Under the pieces are notes generated by a model. It saw only the letters and a list, made by a program, of their open reading frames with translations. It was not told where the DNA came from and ran no database searches. A DNA stretch of 11,375 nt from JBDHDH01 sp039591615. GTDB taxonomy: Bacteria; Gemmatimonadota; Gemmatimonadetes; Gemmatimonadales; GWC2-71-9. Positions within the stretch are counted from its first letter, which is position 1; each line of letters starts with the position of its first letter. The position numbers and the translations under genes are program-made. The stretch covers positions 1 through 11,375 of the forward strand of contig JBDHDH010000111.1 in assembly GCA_039591615.1 (NCBI GenBank), in the 5' to 3' direction. Of the stretch, positions 1 through 7,083 are shown one piece after another.

Positions 1-1997
1 ATCTCGAGCCGCAGCCACGCTGGACGCTCTACTGGTCCACCGTCGTGGATCCCGAGATTCTCCGCCGTCATCTCGAAGCCCTGGATCCGCTGCACCGCGG
101 GATTCGTGCGGCCCTCTACGCCGCAGCCGGCGTGCGCGTGAATCCCCTTTCCCAGATCGGAGAACGGAGCGGGCTCGACCATCTTCCTTTTCTGCGGATG
201 GTGCTGCCGGCTCGTCTGCTGGAGCGTGAGTTCGGCATCCCCGCCAGCTCGCTTGCGGTCGCGCAGTCCCCACGATCACTCGCGCCCTCGACTGCGCTCG
301 TCCTCGCAGGTAGCGGCGTCCGAGTCATCGCGTTCACGGATGGCGGCGACGAGTTGATTCAGCGGCTCGGCGGCCCGGGGGATAAGGGTGTTTGGACGGT
401 CAACTCCCGGGTGACGGGACAACCCGACGAGCTGGGGTTTGGGGATTCGGACGCCGAGATGACCGCGTTCGTCGAGCGCTGGCTCACCGCCACTCCCCCA
501 CTGCGTTCTGAGCGCGTCGGGTCCCATGCCGTCTTCGTGATCGGTGACGATCCCACCGCGGCACCGGCAGCGTTGGCCACAGTCCGGCGCTGGAACGGAC
601 GCTTCGCCTATCCTCGGATTGCGATCGGCGAATATGCAGACCCGTTCCCTCGAGCGCCGTCTGATCAGACATCGGCACGACGTACGGTGGCGGTGGGAGT
701 GGCCACCAATGTCACCGAGGAAGCTCTCTCACTCGCGGAACTCGAGGCGCTACGGGTGACCAGGGAGCGCATGGTGGTCGAGCGCGCAGACGGTCTCGTC
801 TCCACTGCGGCGGCCGTGTTGGGTAGACCCGGCGCGGGACTTCAAGCCCTCACAGAGGCCTTAGCGGTCCGATTCTCGGGCACCCTCGTTTTCAACACGG
901 CTCCCTTCACGCGCACCGACGTCGTGACGCTGGAGGACGGTCGAGACGCGATCGTCACCGACGTGCCTGGCTTGGGTTACGCGTTCGTCGTCGGCCAGGC
1001 ACTAACCGGTGCGCATCGACAGATCGATCACGGCGGATGGCGTGAGAGCCCCCTCACGATGGATCCGGTAATCGAGGGCGCGGTGTTGCGGGTCACACTC
1101 GACCGCGACACCGGTTCCGTGGCATCGCTCGTCGACCGGCGTGATGGCACGCGCCTGTCGGCCGCCCCCAACCGGTTCAATGCCATCGTAGGAGCTCGCT
1201 TCGAGGCGATGACCCGGGAGTCACTAGCTGGCGTTGGGAGTCGATTCGTGGTTCAGCGGCGGCTCGGGGACGGAGGCAGCGTACGAACCGAGTATACGCT
1301 CTTCGAATCACTGCCATGGTTGCACGTGAGGAATCACTTCGACCCCCTCGGCGCACCTCGGACCATTGCGTACCGCTTCGGATTCGGCTTGGCCAATGCC
1401 GAGGTATCGTGGGGCGTTCCCGTCGGCTGGCAATCGGGCCGCGCACCACTCGATGTTCAGCACCACCTGCGTTGGCTTCGTCTTGCAGCGGACGAACGCG
1501 CAATGTTGTTTCGTGGGTTCCAAGCATCGGCATTCTCGGTCGACCAGAGCGGCACGCTCACCAGCCACGCTCCTCCGGGTACCTCCACGTATCGCCTGGC
1601 ATTCGACAATCAGCCCCGTTCCCTTTCCCACGCCCGGCAATTCGCCTGGGAGAGCGAGCCATTTGTCACGGAGCCGGCCAAAGGGGGTGTCGGTGGCCGC
1701 TTGCCCACCTCGGCACCATTACTGGTACTGGAGCAGGACGACATCGCGCTCTTGGGTGCCAAGATGGCAGACGATGGAGACGGGGCCATCGTGTACCTTC
1801 AAGAACTTTCCGGGTCTTCGCGAGCCGTGTCGCTGCAACCTGGGATTGTCCGGTTTCGTAGCGCTCGCCGTGTGGACTTCGTGGAGCGTGATCTCGGACC
1901 CATCGACAGGATGCTTGGTGCAGGGATCCTCGTCCCGCTGTCTCCACATGAAGTCGCCGGGGTACGTCTTCAGGGACTTTCGCTGAGCGGGGGTTGA
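1..1997 (+). CDS. Glycoside hydrolase family 38-like protein (alpha-mannosidase-like), 5' end cut by window
   Basis: The reading frame is open from the first complete codon at position 3, so the GTG at 45 is probably internal and the true start lies upstream. About 664 residues are visible. The last ~310 (from about nt 1066) look like the GH38 C-terminal beta domain: a segment reading LRVTLDRDTGSVASLVDRR, which is the family's 'fixed value, D-x-x-TG-x-ix-SLxD' strand, an RWLRLA segment, and a closing VPLSPHEVAGVRL. Just before it, a DVPGLGYAFV stretch matches the usual 'vPplGy' strand. The first ~300 visible residues resemble the GH38 N-terminal half only loosely (for example LEREFGIPASS and a wN-x-x-fa-x-P region), and I cannot identify the catalytic aspartate. 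GH38 enzymes hydrolyse alpha-mannosides; the substrate here is unknown. The gene lies 104 bp before the AAA+ gene on the same strand. It could be a non-catalytic or divergent GH38 relative. Confidence 0.72.
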   Translation, partial: LEPQPRWTLYWSTVVDPEILRRHLEALDPLHRGIRAALYAAAGVRVNPLSQIGERSGLDHLPFLRMVLPARLLEREFGIPASSLAVAQSPRSLAPSTALVLAGSGVRVIAFTDGGDELIQRLGGPGDKGVWTVNSRVTGQPDELGFGDSDAEMTAFVERWLTATPPLRSERVGSHAVFVIGDDPTAAPAALATVRRWNGRFAYPRIAIGEYADPFPRAPSDQTSARRTVAVGVATNVTEEALSLAELEALRVTRERMVVERADGLVSTAAAVLGRPGAGLQALTEALAVRFSGTLVFNTAPFTRTDVVTLEDGRDAIVTDVPGLGYAFVVGQALTGAHRQIDHGGWRESPLTMDPVIEGAVLRVTLDRDTGSVASLVDRRDGTRLSAAPNRFNAIVGARFEAMTRESLAGVGSRFVVQRRLGDGGSVRTEYTLFESLPWLHVRNHFDPLGAPRTIAYRFGFGLANAEVSWGVPVGWQSGRAPLDVQHHLRWLRLAADERAMLFRGFQASAFSVDQSGTLTSHAPPGTSTYRLAFDNQPRSLSHARQFAWESEPFVTEPAKGGVGGRLPTSAPLLVLEQDDIALLGAKMADDGDGAIVYLQELSGSSRAVSLQPGIVRFRSARRVDFVERDLGPIDRMLGAGILVPLSPHEVAGVRLQGLSLSGG

Positions 1998-2076
1998 ACG
2001 TGGCTCGCAGGCCAGGGTATATCTCCGAAGGTATTCGCGCCGGGCTGCGTTCGGTGAGCAGGCGTGCGACACACGA

Positions 2077-2106
2077 TTGAAAACGAGGTTATCAGCTAGG
2101 TATGAT
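2077..2106 (+). promoter_or_regulatory. Promoter-like hexamers overlapping the AAA+ start codon
   Basis: TTGAAA at 2077-2082 and TATGAT at 2101-2106 are separated by 18 bp, close to a sigma-70 consensus. The TATGAT contains the ATG (2102) chosen as the AAA+ start, so a transcript from it would begin inside the gene and miss that codon. It may be chance, or it may drive a shorter product starting at the ATG at 2189, which has AAGGA a few bases upstream. The residues before 2189 look family-like, which favours the ATG at 2102 as the main start. Confidence 0.25.
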
Positions 2107-3580
2107 CGCACAACCGAGAACCCTTGCAGAATTGAAGCAGACCGAGTGGGCGGATCCACGTCGCCGTGCGCGCACGGTCAAGGACGAGATGCGTGAGAAC
2201 CTCATCTGCATGCTCGAGGAAGGCAGAGAGGTGTTTCCGGGGATTGTCGGCTATGAGGACACCGTCGTTCCGCAGGTCATCAGCGCGATCCTTGCCCGAC
2301 ACAACTTCATCCTCCTGGGACTGCGGGGACAGGCCAAGAGTCGCATTCTGCGCGCTCTCGTGAATCTCTTGGATCAGGAGGCACCGATCCTCGCAGGCAG
2401 TGAGGTGAACGACGATCCGTTTCGTCCGATTTCCAAGCATGGGCGGCAGTTGATCGAAGAGCACGGAGACAACGTGCCCATCGAGTGGATCCATCGCGAC
2501 AACCGTTATGTCGAGAAGTTGGCAACGCCAGACGTGACGATAGCCGACATCATCGGTGACGTGGACCCCATCAAGGCGGCCCGGGGTGGCCACATTCTGT
2601 CCGACGAACTAACCATCCATTTCGGCCTTCTTCCTCGAAGCAACCGCGGGGTCTTCGCCATCAACGAGTTGCCGGATCTCGCCGGGAAGATTCAGGTCGG
2701 GCTCTTCAACATCATGCAGGAGGGTGATGTCCAGATCAAAGGATATCCAATCCGTCTGCCACTGGATGTACTCTTGGTGTTCACTGCCAATCCCGAGGAC
2801 TACACTGCACGGGGCAAGATCATCACTCCGTTGAAGGATCGTATCGGCAGCGAGATCATCACACACTATCCGGCTACCATCGAGCACGGGATGACCATCA
2901 CCGCGCAAGAGGCGTGGTTCGACCGCACGCGACGGCCGGTACACGTTCCAGACTTCATCCGGGAAGTCGTTGAACGCATCGCATTCGAGGCGCGGGAGGA
3001 CAAACGCATCGATCGCCGATCCGGTGTGAGCCAACGTGTACCCATCACGGTACTTGAAAACGTGATATCCAATGCCGAGCAGCGCTCCATCATCACCAAG
3101 GAGAAGCGGGTCGTTCCGCGAGTCTCGGATGTTTACGATGCGGTGCCATCGATTACCGGCAAGATCGAGCTGGAGTACGAAGGAGAGCTACAGGGAGCCG
3201 AGACCATCGCAAGAGAGCTAATCCGTCGCGCGGCGGGAAAGACGTTCGAAGCGCATGTGGGGCACGTCGACTGCGACGCCGTTGTGGAATGGTTCGATCA
3301 AGGGGGCGCTCTCAAGGTCTCCCAGAACGAGCGAGCCGATGTCTGCCTGAAGGGCTTCTCGACGGTTCCCGGCCTACTCGACGTGACCGAGGCAGGCGAG
3401 TTGGCGCCCAAGAAGGATCCGGCGACGGTGGTTTCCGCCTGCGAACTGATTCTCGAGGGTCTCGTTGCGCAGAAGCGCATCTCGCGAACAGATGAGCTCG
3501 GATATGCTCGTGCTCGTCCCGACGGTCCCCCACCTTTCAGCAAGGGGCACGGCGGCGGCAACCCCAACCTCTTTTCCTAG
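2102..3580 (+). CDS. Magnesium chelatase subunit I/MoxR-like AAA+ ATPase
   Basis: A 492-residue cytosolic AAA+ ATPase of the type often named 'magnesium chelatase' although no chlorophyll genes are nearby. Motifs in order: a conserved N-terminal TVKDEMRENL; Walker A GLRGQAKS (residues 73-80, Lys79, with Ala78 in place of the usual Gly); the long ATP-DIIGDVDPIK insert region; Walker B VFAINEL (185-190, Asn188 where many AAA+ proteins have Asp, then Glu189); sensor 1 at FTANPEDY (Asn220); an arginine finger in PLKDRIG (Arg237); and sensor 2 in GVSQR (Arg312). The lid and C-terminal region follow, ending in a Gly/Pro-rich tail. MoxR-class ATPases work with VWA proteins to insert metals or remodel protein complexes; the likely partner is encoded at 5687-6985. 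The ATG at 2102 was chosen because residues after it match the family start, although its ribosome site is weak (GAGG 13 bases away). The kinase-like gene follows after 8 bp. Confidence 0.9.
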   Translation: MIAQPRTLAELKQTEWADPRRRARTVKDEMRENLICMLEEGREVFPGIVGYEDTVVPQVISAILARHNFILLGLRGQAKSRILRALVNLLDQEAPILAGSEVNDDPFRPISKHGRQLIEEHGDNVPIEWIHRDNRYVEKLATPDVTIADIIGDVDPIKAARGGHILSDELTIHFGLLPRSNRGVFAINELPDLAGKIQVGLFNIMQEGDVQIKGYPIRLPLDVLLVFTANPEDYTARGKIITPLKDRIGSEIITHYPATIEHGMTITAQEAWFDRTRRPVHVPDFIREVVERIAFEAREDKRIDRRSGVSQRVPITVLENVISNAEQRSIITKEKRVVPRVSDVYDAVPSITGKIELEYEGELQGAETIARELIRRAAGKTFEAHVGHVDCDAVVEWFDQGGALKVSQNERADVCLKGFSTVPGLLDVTEAGELAPKKDPATVVSACELILEGLVAQKRISRTDELGYARARPDGPPPFSKGHGGGNPNLFS

Positions 3581-3588
3581 GCCGATGC

Positions 3589-4248
3589 GTGGCCGTAGTC
3601 ACCATCTCCCGACAATACGCGTCGGGGGGCTCTGACATCGCGAAGCTCCTCGCACAGCGCCTCGGCTGGCCGGTCGTCGACAACGAGTTCGTCGACCGCG
3701 TAGCCCAAGAGGCGGGCTTGCCCCGGAAAGAGGTCGAAGCCCGGGAAGAGCGGGTACCGGGCCTCGTTGAGCGGCTTGCCCGTGCTCTTGCCATCTCATC
3801 ACCCGAGGTGTTCGTCGCCGCGGGAGATCCCACCGAAGCGCCTTTTGCTCGCGAAGCGGAACTGGTTCGAGTCACCGAAACCGTCATCAATCGGACGGTG
3901 CGGGAGGGGAACGTCGTTCTCGTCGGACGGGGCGCGCAGGCGTATCTGGCTCAGCGCGAAGACACCTTGCACGTCTTCATCGTCGGCTCTCGGGAAGCCC
4001 GCGTCCAGGCCGCCATGTCCAGACTGGAAATGACGGCGAAGGATGCCGAAGAGGCGGTGGATCGCGCTGACGCCGGGCGCCGCCGCTATGTCAAGACCCA
4101 CTACAACCGGCTCTGGGACGAGCCGGCAAACTACCATCTGGTGCTCAACAGCGACGTGTTCTCCTACGAGCAGATCGCCGATTTGATCGCGGCGGCGGTG
4201 AGGATGAGGGGTTGGTTCGATCGGGGAACCGACCAGCAGACAGACTGA
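3589..4248 (+). CDS. Cytidylate kinase-like family protein (Cytidylate_kin2 type)
   Basis: A 219-residue protein matching the cytidylate-kinase-like family (PF13189 style). The N-terminus VVTISRQYASGGSDIAKLLA holds the family's glycine-rich loop; it lacks the Lys of a classical Walker A, as is usual for this family. Next come a DNEFVDRVA segment (31-39), a GNVVLVGRGAQAYL strand and loop (107-120), HVFIVGSREARV (128-139) and a C-terminal RRRYVKTHYNRLWDEPANYHL region. Nucleotide monophosphate kinase activity is suggested by the fold, but the true substrate of this family is poorly known. The GTG at 3589 lies 8 bp after the AAA+ stop, so the two are probably co-transcribed and translationally coupled. 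An ATG at 3585 is in another frame. It is not the housekeeping cmk, which has a GxxGxGKS loop. Confidence 0.85.
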   Translation: MAVVTISRQYASGGSDIAKLLAQRLGWPVVDNEFVDRVAQEAGLPRKEVEAREERVPGLVERLARALAISSPEVFVAAGDPTEAPFAREAELVRVTETVINRTVREGNVVLVGRGAQAYLAQREDTLHVFIVGSREARVQAAMSRLEMTAKDAEEAVDRADAGRRRYVKTHYNRLWDEPANYHLVLNSDVFSYEQIADLIAAAVRMRGWFDRGTDQQTD

Positions 4249-4264
4249 CAGATACAGGAACCGA

Positions 4265-4305
4265 CGGAGTTGGGGATGCTCATCATCGGGTCTCCGCCAA
4301 CTCCG
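4265..4305. repeat. Inverted repeat between convergent genes
   Basis: CGGAGTTGG (4265-4273) and CCAACTCCG (4297-4305) form a perfect 9-bp inverted repeat with a 23-base loop. It lies just after the kinase-like stop and overlaps the last codons of the MFS gene. It could act as a weak bidirectional transcription barrier, but no T-run follows on either strand, so I do not call it a terminator. Confidence 0.35.
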
Positions 4306-5548
4306 GTGACCGGACGATCATCACGGCGGCATACAGCGCACAGACCGACCCTCCAACCACCAACGCTACCCCTGTTCCCAAGTGCTCCGCCGCCGTTCCC
4401 GCGCCGATCGCTCCGAACGGTGCAAGGCCAAGAAAGGCAAACGTGTAGAACGACACTACACGCCCCCGCAACTCATCTGGCGCCAGCATCTGAATCAAAG
4501 TGTTCGTGACCGCGGTCGTGGAGATCTGCGCGAAGCCGAGGAGGGTGAGGATGAGTAGCGCGACTGGAATCGAAGGGGCCACGCCGAACAACGCCACGAG
4601 AACGCCAAAGCCCACCGATGTCCACCGCATGATCCGGCCTCTCGGGACAGTGTGTCCGAACGCGGCAAGACCGAGGGCGCCGACGACAGCGCCGACCCCC
4701 ACCGCCGCGGTCATCCATCCATACGCTTCAGCTCCGCCACCGAGGACATCCCGCGCCATGACTGGCATGAGCACCGCGAAGGGAAACCCGAACAAGCTCA
4801 AGACGGCGATGTTGCTCACGAGGAGCCCCGTGCGTCGGTCTGTCGTCACATACCGGATTCCGTCCCGGATCTGGCTCCATGTGGAGGTCGGCCTACTGAC
4901 GCGACGAAACGGCGAAACGCGCATCATCAGGAGTGCAGCCAGCACGGCGATGTACGAAACAGCATTCACAAGAAAACAGATGCCGACCCCGACCGAGGCA
5001 ATGATGAAGCCAGCGATCGCCGGGCCGACGACGCGGCTCGTGTTGAACGCGGAGGAATTGAGGGCAATCGCGTTCATCAGATCCCGCTTCCCGACGAGCT
5101 CCACGAAAAAGGACTGCCGCGCCGGAATGTCGAATGCAATGACGACGCCGAGTAGCGCGGCGAGGACCATGACGTGCCAGACCTCCACCACGCCGGTGAG
5201 TACGATGAACGCGAGCAGGGCTGCCAGAATCATCGCCGCAGTCTGCGTGCCTATCACCAGACGGTGCTTCGATACCCGGTCCGCCGCGACCCCGGCATAG
5301 AGTGTGAAGACGAGCACGGGTAAGGTGCTGAGGGCCTCAACGAGACCGACGTAGAACGCCGAATCGGTGAGGTCGAGCACGAGCCACGACTGCGCAATCC
5401 GATGCATCCACACGCCGACCAGCGAGACGATGTATCCCGAGAAAAACACCCGAAAGTTCCGGTGTCGGAATGCGGCAAATGGGGAAAAGCGCGGAGCGGG
5501 GGGACGGAGATCCAACGGGGCGGCGGACCGATTGACCGGCGGGCTCAT
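4283..5548 (-). CDS. MFS transporter, MFS_3/EntS-like exporter
   Basis: A 421-residue membrane protein with about twelve hydrophobic segments. Motif A appears in the loop between helices 2 and 3 as GVAADRVSKHR (86-96). The signature of the MFS_3 (enterobactin exporter-like) branch is clear: FDIPARQSFFVELVG (139-153), followed by NAIALNSSAFNTSRVVGPAIAG. The second half repeats the motif-A-like turn as LAPDELRGRVVSFY (345-358), with a GLAPFG motif in the next helix. Members export siderophores, drugs or other small molecules using the proton gradient; the substrate here cannot be told. The ATG at 5546-5548 precedes a short hydrophilic Pro-rich N-terminus; the bases upstream (GAGAACGGA) are only a weak ribosome site. 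It converges on the kinase-like gene and is divergent from the VWA gene, so it is a separate transcription unit. Confidence 0.9.
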   Translation of the reverse strand: MSPPVNRSAAPLDLRPPAPRFSPFAAFRHRNFRVFFSGYIVSLVGVWMHRIAQSWLVLDLTDSAFYVGLVEALSTLPVLVFTLYAGVAADRVSKHRLVIGTQTAAMILAALLAFIVLTGVVEVWHVMVLAALLGVVIAFDIPARQSFFVELVGKRDLMNAIALNSSAFNTSRVVGPAIAGFIIASVGVGICFLVNAVSYIAVLAALLMMRVSPFRRVSRPTSTWSQIRDGIRYVTTDRRTGLLVSNIAVLSLFGFPFAVLMPVMARDVLGGGAEAYGWMTAAVGVGAVVGALGLAAFGHTVPRGRIMRWTSVGFGVLVALFGVAPSIPVALLILTLLGFAQISTTAVTNTLIQMLAPDELRGRVVSFYTFAFLGLAPFGAIGAGTAAEHLGTGVALVVGGSVCALYAAVMIVRSPELAETR

Positions 5549-5686
5549 TCCGTTCTCGACGCCGAGAGGTCGCTGCTCCGACTGCCCGAGGTAGAATGTC
5601 CGTTGGGGCGGAAAGGGCCGTCAGTCATTGCGGGAACCTTATTCCGCTTCCAGTTTTGAACGAAGAAGGTACAGAGGATCGCAGAC
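5549..5686. promoter_or_regulatory. Divergent intergenic region between the MFS and VWA genes
   Basis: This 138-bp gap separates two divergently transcribed genes and so should carry a promoter for each. A TAGAAT hexamer at 5592-5597 is a possible plus-strand -10 box, but no good -35 box sits at the right distance. I found no operator-like palindrome of convincing length. The assignment rests on gene orientation. Confidence 0.4.
5673..5678 (+). promoter_or_regulatory. Ribosome binding site of the VWA gene
   Basis: AGAGGA lies 8 bases before the ATG at 5687. This is a good Shine-Dalgarno match and supports that start. Confidence 0.6.
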
Positions 5687-6985
5687 ATGCGTCATACGAC
5701 ATACTCGAAGTACATCCCTGAGCTGCTCGACGCGATCAACATGCAGGATCTGCTCGACCAGTTGAGCGATTTCCTGCTCCAGTCGGGGTTCGCCGGCGGG
5801 CCCTTCTATCACCCGTACTGGGGACAGTTCGGCGACGAGGAGGCAGATCGCTCCATCAACGCGCTGAAGGAGGCGATTCTGCAGGCGCTCATGGAGTCCG
5901 GCAAACTCACTCCCGAGATGCTCCAGGTGTTGCGGGGCGACAGCACCGGGGACGCTGACCGCGACGCACAGATCCAGCAGCAGATGGCTGATCTCCTCGA
6001 TCAGATCGTCCAGCGTCTCGTTGACGAGGGGTACCTGAACATCGATCAGTCTCCACAGATGCCCGAAGGGCACCAGCAGATGTTCGGCCCTGGCGGACAA
6101 GCCCATTCGGCAGCGCGACAGGTGCACTTCAACCTAACCGAAAAGGGCATCGACTTCCTCGGCTATCGTGCTCTCCGCCATCTTCTAGGGAGCGTCGGAA
6201 AATCGAGCTTCGGGAGCCACGACACTCCGTACCTCGCTACCGGCGTCGAGGCCGAAGCCGTTTCCAAGCCGTACGAGTTTGGCGACACCCTCAACCTGGA
6301 CGTGAGCGCCACCCTCGCGAACGCCATCGCCCGCACCGGACTGAAGGTCCCCATCGATCTCGACTACCCCGACCTCATGGTGCACCAGTCAGAATATCGC
6401 TCCAGCGCCGCCACGGTGCTGATGCTAGACTGCTCGCACTCGATGATCCTCTACGGTGAGGATCGGTTTACGCCCGCGAAAAAGGTCGCTCTCGCCCTGA
6501 CCCACCTCATCAGAACGCAGTTTCCGGGGGACACGATCCGCGTCGTCTTGTTCCACGATAGCGCGGAAGAGATACCGCTCGCGAAGCTCACCCATGCGCA
6601 GGTCGGGCCGTATCACACCAATACCGCAGAAGGCCTCCAGCTGGCTCGGAGGATCCTACTCGCACAAAAGAAGGACATGCGGCAGATCATCATGATCACC
6701 GATGGAAAGCCGTCGGCCCTCACCCTCCCGGACGGGCGCATCTATGTCAACTCCATGGGATTGGATCCCCGAATCCTCAAAGCGACGTACCGCGAGGTAG
6801 CCATCTGCCGGCGGGCCGGAATCATGATCAACACCTTCATGCTGGCGCGCGAACGGGCATTGGTGGAATTCGTGAAGAGGGTCTGTGAGATCTGCAGGGG
6901 AAAGGCCTACTTCACGAACACGATGACCCTCGGTCAATACATCCTGATGGACTTCATGCGCCGAAAGACGCGGACCGTGCGATAG
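5687..6985 (+). CDS. VWA domain-containing protein, likely partner of the MoxR-like ATPase
   Basis: A 432-residue soluble protein with no signal peptide or membrane segment. Residues 1-235 form an acidic, largely helical region rich in Gln, Asp and Leu. Residues ~240-425 form a von Willebrand factor A domain with a full metal-ion-dependent adhesion site: DCSHS (Asp248, Ser250, Ser252), Thr311/Thr313 in PYHTNTAEGL, and Asp339 in MITDGKPS. Such proteins pair with magnesium-chelatase-I/MoxR-like AAA+ ATPases, as ChlD does with ChlI and CoxE with CoxD, and probably recognise the client that the ATPase acts on. Here the matching ATPase is encoded at 2102-3580, on the same strand but two genes away. 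The function is likely complex assembly or metallocofactor maturation; the client is unknown. AGAGGA upstream supports the ATG at 5687. Confidence 0.88.
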   Translation: MRHTTYSKYIPELLDAINMQDLLDQLSDFLLQSGFAGGPFYHPYWGQFGDEEADRSINALKEAILQALMESGKLTPEMLQVLRGDSTGDADRDAQIQQQMADLLDQIVQRLVDEGYLNIDQSPQMPEGHQQMFGPGGQAHSAARQVHFNLTEKGIDFLGYRALRHLLGSVGKSSFGSHDTPYLATGVEAEAVSKPYEFGDTLNLDVSATLANAIARTGLKVPIDLDYPDLMVHQSEYRSSAATVLMLDCSHSMILYGEDRFTPAKKVALALTHLIRTQFPGDTIRVVLFHDSAEEIPLAKLTHAQVGPYHTNTAEGLQLARRILLAQKKDMRQIIMITDGKPSALTLPDGRIYVNSMGLDPRILKATYREVAICRRAGIMINTFMLARERALVEFVKRVCEICRGKAYFTNTMTLGQYILMDFMRRKTRTVR

Positions 6986-7023
6986 ATGGGTGGACAGGAG
7001 GTCAGTCGCCCCGAACGACGGAC

Positions 7024-7055
7024 GGACGGAGCCAATCGGTGCTGTCGTTCCGTCC
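7024..7055 (+). repeat. Inverted repeat in the leader of the amidohydrolase gene
   Basis: GGACGGA (7024-7030) and TCCGTCC (7049-7055) can form a 7-bp stem with an 18-base loop. The left arm belongs to a short GACG tandem run. The loop holds an alternative GTG codon (7039), and the left arm overlaps a GGAG (7028-7031). If it folds in RNA it could mask that site. No T-run follows. Confidence 0.3.
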
Positions 7056-7083
7056 TGCAACCAATTCCGACCCTCCGCCTCGA

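Noticed and set aside
1366..1986. Alternative plus-strand frame of 206 codons within the GH38-like gene
   Set aside because: It overlaps the conserved GH38 C-terminal domain in another frame and its translation has no family resemblance.
4500..5300. Plus-strand open frame of 266 codons inside the MFS gene
   Set aside because: It is the antisense reading of a clear 12-helix transporter and is rich in Arg, Thr and Pro, as expected of a GC-rich shadow frame.
2102..6985. Chlorophyll or cobalamin magnesium/cobalt chelatase locus
   Set aside because: Only the small ATPase and a VWA protein are present; no large chelatase subunit or tetrapyrrole gene is seen, and the ATPase motifs fit the broader MoxR-like branch.
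2102..6985. Anti-phage defence system based on MoxR and VWA proteins
   Set aside because: There is no nuclease, protease or other effector beside them and no mobile-element context, so a defence role is not supported by this window.
7015..7030. GACG tandem run as a microsatellite
   Set aside because: Only about three units are present, which is easily chance in GC-rich DNA.
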